In this document: piece by piece, positions 55,266-64,000 of the stretch | How positions within the stretch are numbered: position 1 is the stretch's first letter | Layout: every line of letters begins with the position of its first letter | Assembly: GCF_036711975.1 (NCBI RefSeq) | Contig: NC_091971.1 | Span: 2,611,501-2,675,500 of the forward strand | Reading direction: 5' to 3' | Source of the DNA: Onthophagus taurus | Taxonomy: Eukaryota > Arthropoda > Insecta > Coleoptera > Scarabaeidae | DNA length: 64,000 nt | Notes under the pieces: model-generated | Database searches by the model: none | Told to the model about the DNA's origin: nothing | What the model saw: only the letters and a program-made list of their open reading frames with translations | Translations under genes and position numbers: made by a program

Positions 55266-58200
55266 ATGTTGAAAATATTTCGCCATTCGGCACTCAAGTT
55301 AATAATAATCTTTTTAGCAATATGTTGTTTGTATATCGTTTATACCCAAATGTTTACTGTGGAAGATGAAGTATTAAAAAATGAAAGAGTGTAAGTTTTA
55401 AGGAAGATTAACTTGACTAATTAATTGATTAATACCAAAAAAAATTTAGGGTTCTTATGGAAAAGGCAATTTTTGCTGAAGATAATAAATTTGTATGCAA
55501 GCAACCTGTTCTTCCTATTAATTCACCCGAAATGATGAAATTCGTTAAAGAGGTTCCAAAAATTTCTTGTTTAAACACTGATAATCCAGACTGGGTTCTT
55601 TGTGAGGTGAATAAAAAAGTCCTAATTTAAACAAAATGATGTTAACAAGATAATTTCTTATTTAACAGGATTCCGAATGTTTCATCAAAGATTCTATTAA
55701 TTCCATGATGGATGGGGTTAAGTGTAAATTTACAGATTTAAAACGAGTAAGTGATCACAATGTTAGAGATGCGCATGAATATCATATTAGTGAAGATAAA
55801 TACAAACTAAGAAATAGCGATGTGGTAAATATGACATTATTAAGTAATAATTAGTGCTTGTAGCACTTCTTTTTATTAAAAGGTAAAAATTCAATGTAAT
55901 TCAAATTCGAATGAATGGTCTTCAATAAAAACAGCTATTCGTGCGGATCCAGAAATTTTACAACGAACTGGATGGAATTACACCCCTAAAAACGGGCTAA
56001 AAATGAACGTCTTAATGTTTGGACTTGATTCAGTGTCTAGAAACACATTTATTAGAAAACTTCCATTAAGTTATAAATATCTTGTAGATGTATTAGGCGC
56101 ACACGTTTTAGAAGGGTAATTTAACACCTTAACTGTATTTTTGTACTTTAATCTAATCAAAAATTTCTTTTTTAATTTCGATTTAGTTATAATATTGTAG
56201 GTGATGGTACACCACAGGCTTTAACACCTATTTTAACAGGCTTCACCGAACTGGAATTGCCTGATGTTAGGAAACGATACTTAAATACACAATATGTCGA
56301 CGTTTATCCGTTTATTTGGTACGATTACAGCAAAAATGGATATGTTACTGCCTTTTTCGAGGATTTACCTAGTACTGGGACTTACACATATCGGTTGAAT
56401 GGATTTAAGGTGGGAAGTTAATGCTTTCTACATATTGATAAGATATATTTGTATGACTCAAAGGATTTAATTTGTTTATTTTTTTTTATTTTGTAGAAAC
56501 AACCAACAGATCATTATATGAGACCATATTACTTAGCAAGTAATTCATATTACTCCAAATGGAAACGTTTATGCGATGGTGAAATTCCAAGACATAAAGT
56601 TATGTTGAACCATATCAAAAATGTAAATATTAATAATAATAATTTATTGTCTCATCTTACAAAAAAGAACAACATTATCCATAATTAATCAAAATCCTAC
56701 CCTTTTCTCCAGCCTCTCCCTATCACCTTATGTACCCTTGCTGCCATCACCTCCCCATTCATCTCCTTCCCTTCGCCTTCTCCCCCAACACCTGTCTCCA
56801 ATCCACCACCTCTTCTCTCATCTCACTACACTCCACCAGTAGATGGTGTAGAGACTCCCAGCCCTCTCCACACAGCCTGCACCTCCTCTCCTCATCTTCC
56901 ATCCAATATCTGTTGGCTCTTTCTTCATTCCCACACTTAAACCTCATCAGTTAGTAGTCATCAGGTACTTTGGTAGCCCCTCTACCCCAATTTCATTATA
57001 TTTTGGATTGTATCTGCTTTTTCTTATCGCCGTCCTTCTCTCTTGCATTCACACATCCCTGTCTTTGCTCTCCAGTTGTTTCCATATCTCTTTTCTTTTC
57101 CTATTCACTTCTTCTGTTGAATACCCCATCAATCTGTAGTATTCCTCCCTTCCTCTCTCATCTCACTACACTCCACCAGTAGATGGTGTAGAGACTCCCA
57201 GCCCTCTCCACACAGCCTGCACCTCCTCTCCTCATCTTCCATCCAATATCTGTTGGCTCTTTCTTCATTCCCACACTTAAACCTCATCAGTTAGTAATCA
57301 TCAGGTACTTTGGTAGCCCCTCTACCCTAATTTCATTATATTTTGGATTGTACCTGCTTTTTCTTATCGTCGTCCTTCTCTCTTGCATTCACACATCCCT
57401 GTTCTTGCTCTCCAGTTGTTTGCATATCTCTTTTCTTTTGCTATTCACTTCTTCTGTTGAATACCCCATCAATCTGTAGTATTCCTCCCTTCCTCTCTCA
57501 TCTCACTACACTCCACCAGTAGATGGTGTAGAGACTCCCAGCCCTCTCCACACAACCTGCACCTCCTCTCCTCATCTTCCATGCAATATCTGTTGGCCCT
57601 TTCTTCATTCCCACACTTAAATCTCATCAGTTAGTAGTCATCAGGTACTTTAGTAGCCCCTCTATCCCAATTTCATTATATTTTGGATTGTACCTGCTTT
57701 TTCTTATCGCCGTCCTTGTCTCTTGCATTCACACATCCCTGTCCTTGCTCTCCAGTTGTTTCCATATCTCTTTTCTTTTCCTATTCACTTCTTCTGTTGA
57801 ATACCCCATCAATCTGTAGTATTCCTCCTTTCCTCTCTCATCTCACCACACTCCACCAGTAGATGGTGTAGAGACTCCCAGCCCTCTCCACACAACCTGC
57901 ACCTCCTCTCCTCATCTTCCATGCAATATCTGTTGGCCCTTTCTTCATTCCCCCACTTAAATCTCATCAGTTAGTAGTCATCAGGTACTTTGGTAGCCCC
58001 TCTACCCCAATTTCATTATATTTTGGATTGTACCTGCTTTTTCTTATCGCCGTCCTTCTCTCTTGCATTCACACATCCCTGTCCTTGCTCTCCAGTTGTT
58101 TCCATATCTCTTTTCTTTTCCTATTCACTTCTTCTGTTGAATACCCCATCAATCTGTAGTATTCCTCCCGTTCTCGCTACCCATAACGCCCCTTACTTGC

Positions 58201-60342
58201 CTCAATCTGTCTGTAGCACTTCCCCAAGATTTTACAATGCTCTCACCTTCCACCCCCTCCTCAAAACTCTCCCTAGCGAACCCCAACACTCACCTCCAGT
58301 ACCTGGTCTGCACATCCTGTAAGAGTCCTTGCTGCTTCCATCTCCATATCTCCACCCCATACATCATTACGCTTTTTATCAAGCTCTCAAACATTAATTT
58401 CCTTTTACCCACATCTTTCCCAAAAATCCTCTCGCCCCATCCCCAAATCTGTCCACTAACTTATTCGCCAACATTTTAATATCTCCTCCCTCCTTGTTGT
58501 TCTCCCTTTTCTTTCCATCTCCTCCCATAATTTCTCTCTATCTACTCTGTCAAACGAAGCCTTTCAATCTATTAATAGAGCATAAAGGTTGCCTCCCTTT
58601 CGATCCAGTTCTCTATCCACCAGGTATTTCAATATACAGTGATCATTGAACGGTGTTAATTTGTAACCATTTTTGATGAAATTTGGTATATACCCATTTC
58701 AAACGGCGCTTAATGCAGTGGTGTACTCAAATTTTTTGTAAAATATTTCCTAATATGATTTCTTCATTTTTTGCACCTAAAAAGTGAAATAAAGTTTTTC
58801 AAAAAAAATATGACTCTTTGACCTAAGGTAGAGTTTCTTACGCTCTACAATTCAAAAACAAAATTTGTTGAAATCAGGTAATAAATACAGATTTTACGAG
58901 GGTGCTCCGCTTTCAAACGGGTCACACTGTATAAACATTGTCTATCGCTTCCTTTCTAAACCCTGCCTGACCATCTGGCAGGAGCTCCCTGTCCTCTATC
59001 TCTTTTTCCAGTCTCGTAAGCAGTACCCAACCCCTATAACTCCCCACTGTATCTTTCCTTCCCTTTTTGTACAAGGGACTTCTCCCTTCCATAGCTTGCT
59101 CAACGCCATCCACAACCTCTCCCTCGTCTCCACCGTTGCCTCCACCCATTTGGACCCTATCTTCTCCGGCTGCCTTCTCCTCTGTTTTCTCATCTTCTTG
59201 TTCCCCCCTTACCAACTCCTCTACCCGTCTTTCCTTACTCCCCCCAGTAACCCCATATAGTACTCCCTCCACTTCGTCATGGGTATCTCCCTTTCTTATC
59301 TTATTTAATTTTATTTAAATAAAAAATTAAATATTAATATAACTTAAAAATTAATTAATCAAATTCAATATTTTTAGTTTTTCTCGGTTTACAAAGAAAA
59401 ACCGAAATTTCTATTCGGTTTTCATGGCGAACTTTCCCATGATGATTACAATTTAGTTGGAATCGCCGATGAAGATATCGTAGACTTTTTCCGCGATTTA
59501 AACGAAAGTGGTGCTTTAAATAACACAATTTTAATCGTTATGGCAGATCATGGTCATAGATTTGCGGATATTCGAAATACTTTGCAGGGAAAACTTGAAG
59601 AAAGGATGCCGTTTTTTTCATTTAGATTCCCACCATGGTTTAAAACAACGCACAAAGATCTTTATGATACTTTTGTATCTAATCTCCATGTTTTAACAAC
59701 CCCTTTCGACATACACTCAACTTTACATGATATTTTAGAGAAAACTAGCCCAATAAAAGGAAATTTATCAAATCGATCTTTATCGTTATTTAGTAGCGTA
59801 AGACTAATTTAGAATTTAGTTTTAACGTAGTTTAATTAATTAATTTTTAGATTTCTGAAACTCGCACTTGCGCTAATGCTTACATTGAACCACATTGGTG
59901 TGCTTGTTTAGATTGGGACGATTTAAACCCAAATGATGAAGTAGTTCCGCTTTTAATAAAAGCTTTCTTGGATACTGTAAATGGTTATACTAATGAAAAT
60001 AGAGATATTTGTGCGGAACTTACCGTTTCAGATGTGATGAGTGTTACTAAATTAAAAGCAAACGATAAATTAATGAAGTTTAAACAAACTAGTGATCGAG
60101 ATGGTTTCGCCCCAAATTTATCTGGCTCAACGAAAGTTTTAACAGAAATGTATCAAATAAAAGTAAAAACTACACCCGGTGATGGAATTTACGAAGCTAG
60201 CATAACACATCCCGTCACAACGAACGATTACAATTTGAAATTAAGTGATGTTAGTAGGATTAATATGTACGGAGATCAAGCTAGGTGTATTGTGGATACA
60301 CAACCAAATTTAAGAAAATACTGTTATTGTTTACATGATTAA
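55266..60342 (+). CDS. DUF229 family protein, alkaline phosphatase/sulfatase-like ectoprotein
   Basis: Eight exons: 55266-55390, 55450-55606, 55669-55824, 55883-56115, 56187-56409, 56497-56622, 59378-59797 and 59851-60342. They join in phase to 643 residues, normal for insect DUF229 proteins. An N-terminal hydrophobic segment (residues about 9-27) would be a signal anchor, placing the rest outside the cell or in the secretory lumen. The catalytic-fold motifs are in place: MFGLDSVSRNTFIRKLP (metal-binding Asp and Ser nucleophile region), GDGTPQALTPILTG, and after the long intron HGELSHDDYN and VMADHGHRF (metal-binding DHG). Many cysteines suggest disulfides. Substrate is unknown for the family. 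Intron 6 (2.75 kb) carries a LINE with a nested MITE and a 340 bp tandem repeat; the other introns are 50-90 bp. Confidence 0.94.
56815..58175. repeat. Four tandem copies of a 340 bp LINE 3'-end segment
   Basis: The landmark CTCCACCAGTAGATGG recurs at 56831, 57171, 57511 and 57851, exactly 340 bp apart. Copies differ at only a few positions each (for example CCATCCAATATC against CCATGCAATATC). Each unit covers the zinc-knuckle coding part and following sequence of the LINE. Near-identity means recent amplification, later than the decay of the LINE frame. Confidence 0.97.
58637..58929. mobile_element. 293 bp MITE inserted in the LINE, TA target duplication
   Basis: The element runs from CAGTGATC to CACACTG, with TA on each side (58635-58636 and 58930-58931). 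Removing it and one TA restores the LINE reading NVYILKYLVD, which proves a clean insertion into the reverse-transcriptase frame. The ends CAGTGTGACCCGTTTGAA (right, reversed) and CAGTGATCATTGAACGG (left) are imperfect inverted repeats. The size and TA duplication suggest a Tc1/mariner-mobilised MITE. Confidence 0.85.
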
Positions 60343-61486
60343 AAAGACGAAAATTGTAACATAATTAAGAATGAGGTGTATGAAGAATTAATTTTTAATT
60401 AGTTAATTGATTTAATTCAAAGTGGTTTGTTATAAAAAGTGAGACCCTGATTATTTTTGTTGCAACAAACAATTTCTAATAATTTGGGTCTTACTATAAT
60501 TTAAATAAAAATGTGCCAAAGTCGCTCAAAATAAACAAGTTACCATTCCATAAATAACCAATTATAATAATTTAAAGAGGCTGTGATGATCTTGTCTTAA
60601 GAGAAATGGGCTCTATCAATGACATCACTCCATTTATGGAATATTAGATAACAGAAAATGTAGTATTAATATTATTAGTTGATTAAAACCACTATCAAAG
60701 TCGGAAAAAAAGACTGTAATTATATAGATTCGTTTTTATGGACCAGTTATTAATAATACCTTTTTTTTTGTAATGTTTTTTTATAAATTGTACAAATTTA
60801 AGATAAATTTCTACTGGCCAGTACAAAAGAAATTAAATTAAAATTACCTTTTTTAAATTGAAAGTATTTTTTACTACAAAGCTATCAAATCAGCAGCAAA
60901 TTATATTTAATGATTTCTTTTTAATTTATCAATTTAAAATTGGTACTAATCACTTAGTAAATTATACTTGATGTAAAATTATTCAAAAATAATTACTGTT
61001 AATATAAGTTGTGCCAAAAATTATTTAAAATTAGAAATATTTTTATTAAACTGTCTATATACAAATATGTTAGCTACTTAGATGTAGAGCTACAAACGGT
61101 ATTACTAAATATACATTTTTATTTACATAAAGCACAAAATACATTAGCACATTTAATTCCATTATGTTCTGTTTATGTACTTAAGTTCAACTTTTGAGTA
61201 CATAATCATGATTTTGTTAAATTTAATTTATTGTATTCAAATCAATTAAATGTATTATTTCTTTCAGATTTATGGTTGATTTAGTTTTCTTAAATAAATT
61301 AACTGGAGTGATATACTATTGTATTTTTATGTCACTCCTCATAGTAAAAGGAGTAACATAACCCAAAACAGAGTTTAATGGCGATAATATTGTAAAAAAT
61401 AGCTTTTTAATATAGACACCAACTGAAGTTAAATAAAACCCATCAACATATTTTAAATATTTTTTTTATTGTTTATTATAACAAAC
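60343..61486. other. 3' UTR of the DUF229 gene and convergent end of RpL35
   Basis: No coding exon seen. AT-rich, with several AATAAA words. On the RpL35 side, minus-strand AATAAA signals near 61470-61477 sit close after its stop. A 62-codon frame at 61009-61197 is Ile/Tyr/Phe-rich noise. Confidence 0.45.
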
Positions 61487-62111
61487 TTATGCTTTCAACG
61501 CAAATTTCCTTGGTGGATAAATGGATTTTTTACGGATTTCCTTGGCTGTTTTAATGCGTAATTCATGCTGAGATAAAGCCCTTCTCATAGCACGCGTCTT
61601 TTTTGGTCTGATGTCCAAAGGCTTGTATTTCTTATCTTTATAATATTTCTTTACATTCTCCTTTTGTTTTGTGTGCATAACAATCATCACACGGGCAATT
61701 GCTTTTCGCACAGAACGACTATAACAATAACAAATTAACCAATATAATTATATAAATTGTTCTTACTTACATCTTGGATAATTTTGAAGGAGCTCCTCCA
61801 GTAACTTTAGCGACACGAAGATTTGTTAATTCGGTCTTAAGGTCGGTTAATTGTTTTTGAAGGTCCTTTTTGTCCTTCGTCCTAAGTTCCGAACACTTTA
61901 GCTTTGCCTAAAAACAAAAATTTAATAATTATGCAAATGATAAAGTAAGGTTAAGTCAAAACATAACCTCAACCAAAAAAACATTTTTGTTAAAATTCCA
62001 TTAAAATCAACAATAAGATTGAAAATTAGAGTAATTTTTAAGCCAAAAATGCTTTTTGTATGTTTAGATGATAATTTATTAGAAAGATATTAAAAGATTT
62101 ATCCTTACCAT
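61487..62111 (-). CDS. RpL35: 60S ribosomal protein L35 (uL29)
   Basis: A large-subunit ribosomal protein near the polypeptide exit tunnel. Exons 62111-62109 (the ATG alone), 61907-61771 and 61718-61487 join in phase to 123 residues, the invariant family length. [36 protein letters not shown] and [15 protein letters not shown] are diagnostic. The first coding exon holds just the initiator codon, which is followed at once by GTAAGG, an arrangement common in ribosomal protein genes. Upstream on the minus strand a pyrimidine run (CTTCTTTTTAG) may mark a TOP-type transcription start. Confidence 0.97.
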
Positions 62112-62435
62112 TTTTGCGTGTACGCTGTCAACAACTAAAAAGAAGTAGAGAATTTGTTTTTAGAAGGTTGGTAAACTTTCAAAGTTTAAAATAAAAGTAT
62201 CCAACAGTCAAATTTAAGTTTAATCTTTTTTTAAAAATAAATGTTTTATTATATTAAATTCAAAAAAATTAATTTATTAAGAAATTAATGAATGATAATT
62301 TAAGTTACCAAAATTTTAATTTATGCTATTGTCAGTATTGCAAAATCTGCAAATTAGGTTTGTCTGACGTCACGATGACAGATAACTAACCTACAAAACT
62401 GGGTGTAGTTTTCCTATGTACAATTAAAAGACGAA
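62112..62435. promoter_or_regulatory. Shared upstream region of RpL35 (-) and ARPC5 (+)
   Basis: 324 bp between divergent starts, AT-rich, without a recognised TATA box. A bidirectional promoter is inferred from the short distance. Confidence 0.4.
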
Positions 62436-63057
62436 ATGGCAAAAAACACGTCAAGTTCAGCGTTTAGAAAGATCGATGTCGATCAGTACAACGAGGATAA
62501 TTTTAAAGAAGAAGATGCCGACCAAGGGGGGCCCACAGGACCCGATGAAAGTGAAATAATCGGCCTTTTAAGCAAATATCCTTTTAAAACTTATCATAAA
62601 TTTGAATCAGTTTTTGAGAAATCGCCTTTTTTATAACCGGCATAGCTTTCCTTAACTCTTTTCTTACAGGAAAACATATTGATGCTTTAAGAACAGTACT
62701 AACAAATGCTCCATTGGGGTCAAAAAATCAAACACTCAGAGTGAGTACAAAAAAATTTTTCCTGTTTTTCTTATCAATTTCTAGATAAGTTTTTAAATAA
62801 ATATATAACATTTTCAGGATAATGCACTAAGTCTTACATTAAGAGTCCTCCTTGCAATAAAAACATCTCAAATAGAAGAAGCTGTGCAATCATTGAACAT
62901 AGAATTAATAGATGTTTTAATGAAATATGTTTATAAAGGTTTTGAGATGCCTTCGGAAGGAAGTAGTGGCCACCTATTGGTTTGGCATGAAAAAGCTTAT
63001 AATGTAGGTGGAGTTGGATGTATTGTTAGGGTTTTATCAGATACGAAACGAGCATAG
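62436..63057 (+). CDS. ARPC5: Actin-related protein 2/3 complex subunit 5
   Basis: The small p16 subunit of the Arp2/3 complex, which nucleates branched actin filaments. Exons 62436-62575, 62668-62740 and 62818-63057 join to 150 residues (human 151). MAKNTSSSAFRKIDVDQYNED, KTSQIEEAVQSLN, DVLMKYVYKGFEMPSE and NVGGVGCIVRVLSD are family hallmarks. The first intron has no GT or AG at the positions phase demands; it begins ATATCCTTTT and ends AC, that is, a minor-spliceosome intron (separate entry). Intron 2 is an ordinary GT-AG intron. Confidence 0.97.
62576..62667 (+). other. AT-AC minor-class (U12-type) intron of ARPC5
   Basis: The 5' end is ATATCCTTTT, the exact U12-type donor consensus. The branch-site block TTCCTTAAC (62648-62656) is the U12 consensus and sits about 12 nt before the terminal AC at 62666-62667. 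Splicing there yields SK-GKHIDALRTV in frame as in other ARPC5 proteins. Ending instead at the AG two bases later shifts the frame into a stop. Confidence 0.95.
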
Positions 63058-63434
63058 TGTTCAATTAAATAAAAATTCACTTTAAGTTTTAAGAGACAAC
63101 AAATTCCGATACATTTTTTTGTAAAAAAATCAAAAAAAGAAAAATGTAATTCCTTGCTTTTACTATTTTTATTATACAATTACTATCGTTCTTTTTTTTG
63201 AAGTATTGCAATTTGTATTTTTAATTATTTTTATTGTCGACTTAGCCTCTTATTTTATTATTAAAGATACAGTACAGGAGTGATGAGTTTTTTTTTAATA
63301 CTAAATAAATAAAATGAAATTAGTTATAAAAAATTTATTAATAAAATACATCTCATTTATAACATATCATTAAAATTCATCAAATTCGTCAAATAAGGCA
63401 CAATTTTCAATATATATTTTGTTCAAATCCACAT
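63058..63434. other. Convergent 3' ends of ARPC5 and the carnitine acetyltransferase
   Basis: AT-rich 3' untranslated sequence. AATAAA words on the plus strand at about 63304-63313 suit ARPC5. Nothing else was seen. Confidence 0.5.
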
Positions 63435-63987
63435 TTACATTTTTGATTTTTGTGTTTTCGCGAGAATATCATGCATATCATTTAAACTGTTAACCAAAGC
63501 ATCTTTAAACTTAACAGCTGAAGTATCAGGATGAGCGGTAAAAGCGGAAATTCCAAAATTAATATCTTTGGGGCGTGGATTATAACAACAAGCGTAACCA
63601 TCCGGTACTAAAGGCCCAAAACACATAAATCCATCGCATTTAGTCGCTACTTGACTCGTTGAAATCCTCATATGTGCACTACGAACATAACCTGGGTCGG
63701 AATAAATTTCAGGAATTTTTTCACCAAGTTCCATAGCAGCCAATTTTAACCCCAAAAGATGACGATCCACTCCAAACCCATTCATAGCCTCAACCGTATA
63801 CTTTTTGTGCCCATCAATAGCTTTTCTTAAAGCGGTTACTTTGTCAGCGTTGCTTTTTGTGTTGTCCAACATCGTTTTTGCGAAATCGATGGATTCAATC
63901 GAACAAGATCTAATCGTTTCTGTTCGGCCATGTGCGTATTTTCTGGTTGCTGCTGATTCATAATGAGCCCCGGGTGTTTTATGTACT
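63435..63987 (-). CDS. Carnitine O-acetyltransferase, last exon (partial gene)
   Basis: Transfers acetyl groups between CoA and carnitine in mitochondria and peroxisomes. Only the final exon is in the window, from an acceptor (TTTTTTAG) ending at 63988 to TAA at 63437-63435, giving 183 residues. YESAATRKYAHGRTETIRSCS is the conserved acyltransferase segment, followed by HLLGLK and the C-terminal FGPLVPDGYACCYNPRPKDINF block typical of the carnitine/choline acyltransferase family. Acetyl rather than palmitoyl or choline specificity is inferred from overall similarity. The protein ends SKM, which fits a type 1 peroxisomal targeting tripeptide. Upstream exons lie beyond the window. Confidence 0.9.
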
Positions 63988-64000
63988 CTAAAAAATGTTG

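Larger units (their letters stand above)
56690..59330 (-). mobile_element. LINE (non-LTR retrotransposon), decayed, in DUF229 intron 6
   Basis: Read on the minus strand from 59.3 kb down: a Glu/Arg-rich linker, then ELLPDGQAGFRK (the conserved reverse-transcriptase AGFRKG motif), a break by an inserted MITE, YLVDRELDRKGG with a LID...FDRVDREKLW segment, a downstream segment (VMMYGVEIWRWK), and a C-terminal zinc-knuckle region (NEERANRYWMEDEERRCRLC, HHLLVEC). The catalytic FADD region is missing through internal deletion, and frames are broken. The 3' part is amplified in tandem. The tail YWMxxEERRCRxC is widespread in insect LINEs. Not mobile. Confidence 0.9.

Noticed and set aside
61009-61197. 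62-codon frame downstream of the DUF229 gene
   Set aside because: Hydrophobic AT-rich composition, no conservation pattern visible, within untranslated sequence.

Overview
The window is animal nuclear DNA, almost certainly insect and probably a beetle. It is AT-rich, its genes have mostly short introns (about 50-60 bp) mixed with a few long introns full of transposons, and the conserved proteins (profilin, eIF4A, CCT6, CDC23, HSBP1, TMEM267, RBM18, mRpS25, RpL35, ARPC5, a DUF229 protein) read as insect versions. The beetle assignment is inference from LINE and gene flavour, not proof. I rebuilt the exon-intron structures by eye from splice sites, reading phase and family knowledge. In every recognised multi-exon gene the phases close to a full-length protein.

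Layout. 1-3 kb: an old element carrying hairpin repeats and a decayed Ser/Thr-rich coding stretch. 3-14.7 kb (+): a large unrecognised Ser/Pro-rich gene with a long 3' end. 15-17 kb: a 1.9 kb inverted-repeat element next to hairpin repeats. 17.9-27.9 kb (-): profilin, whose 3' UTR appears to be spliced; a striking tandem hairpin array (19.86-22.0 kb) sits in that 3' UTR intron. 28.7-30 kb: a MITE and a LINE fragment. 30.8-36.6 kb (-): eIF4A with three repeat elements in its last intron. It is head-to-head with CCT6 (37.4-39.2 kb, +). 39.6-41.1 kb: palindrome, hairpin cluster and LINE remnant. 42.6-52.3 kb is gene-dense: SERGEF-like (-), CDC23/APC8 (+), HSBP1 (-), TMEM267 (+), RBM18 (+), mRpS25 (+), cytochrome b5-like A (+). 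54.1 kb (-): cytochrome b5-like B. 55.3-60.3 kb (+): DUF229 gene with a LINE in one intron. 61.5-64 kb: RpL35 (-), ARPC5 (+), and the last exon of a carnitine acetyltransferase (-).

The genes are housekeeping loci, not one pathway, although profilin and ARPC5 both serve actin dynamics and eIF4A, RpL35 and mRpS25 serve translation. Several pairs are head-to-head with 320-780 bp between start codons and probably share promoters.

The most unusual content is the hairpin family. About 27 or more copies of a foldback unit occur at six loci. Seventeen of them form a 127/130 bp array with a 768 bp higher-order repeat, inside what looks like a transcribed intron, so the array is a candidate hairpin-RNA (endo-siRNA) source. 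Two splice-site oddities also stand out: a textbook AT-AC minor-class intron in ARPC5 and an apparent GT-TG intron in RBM18.
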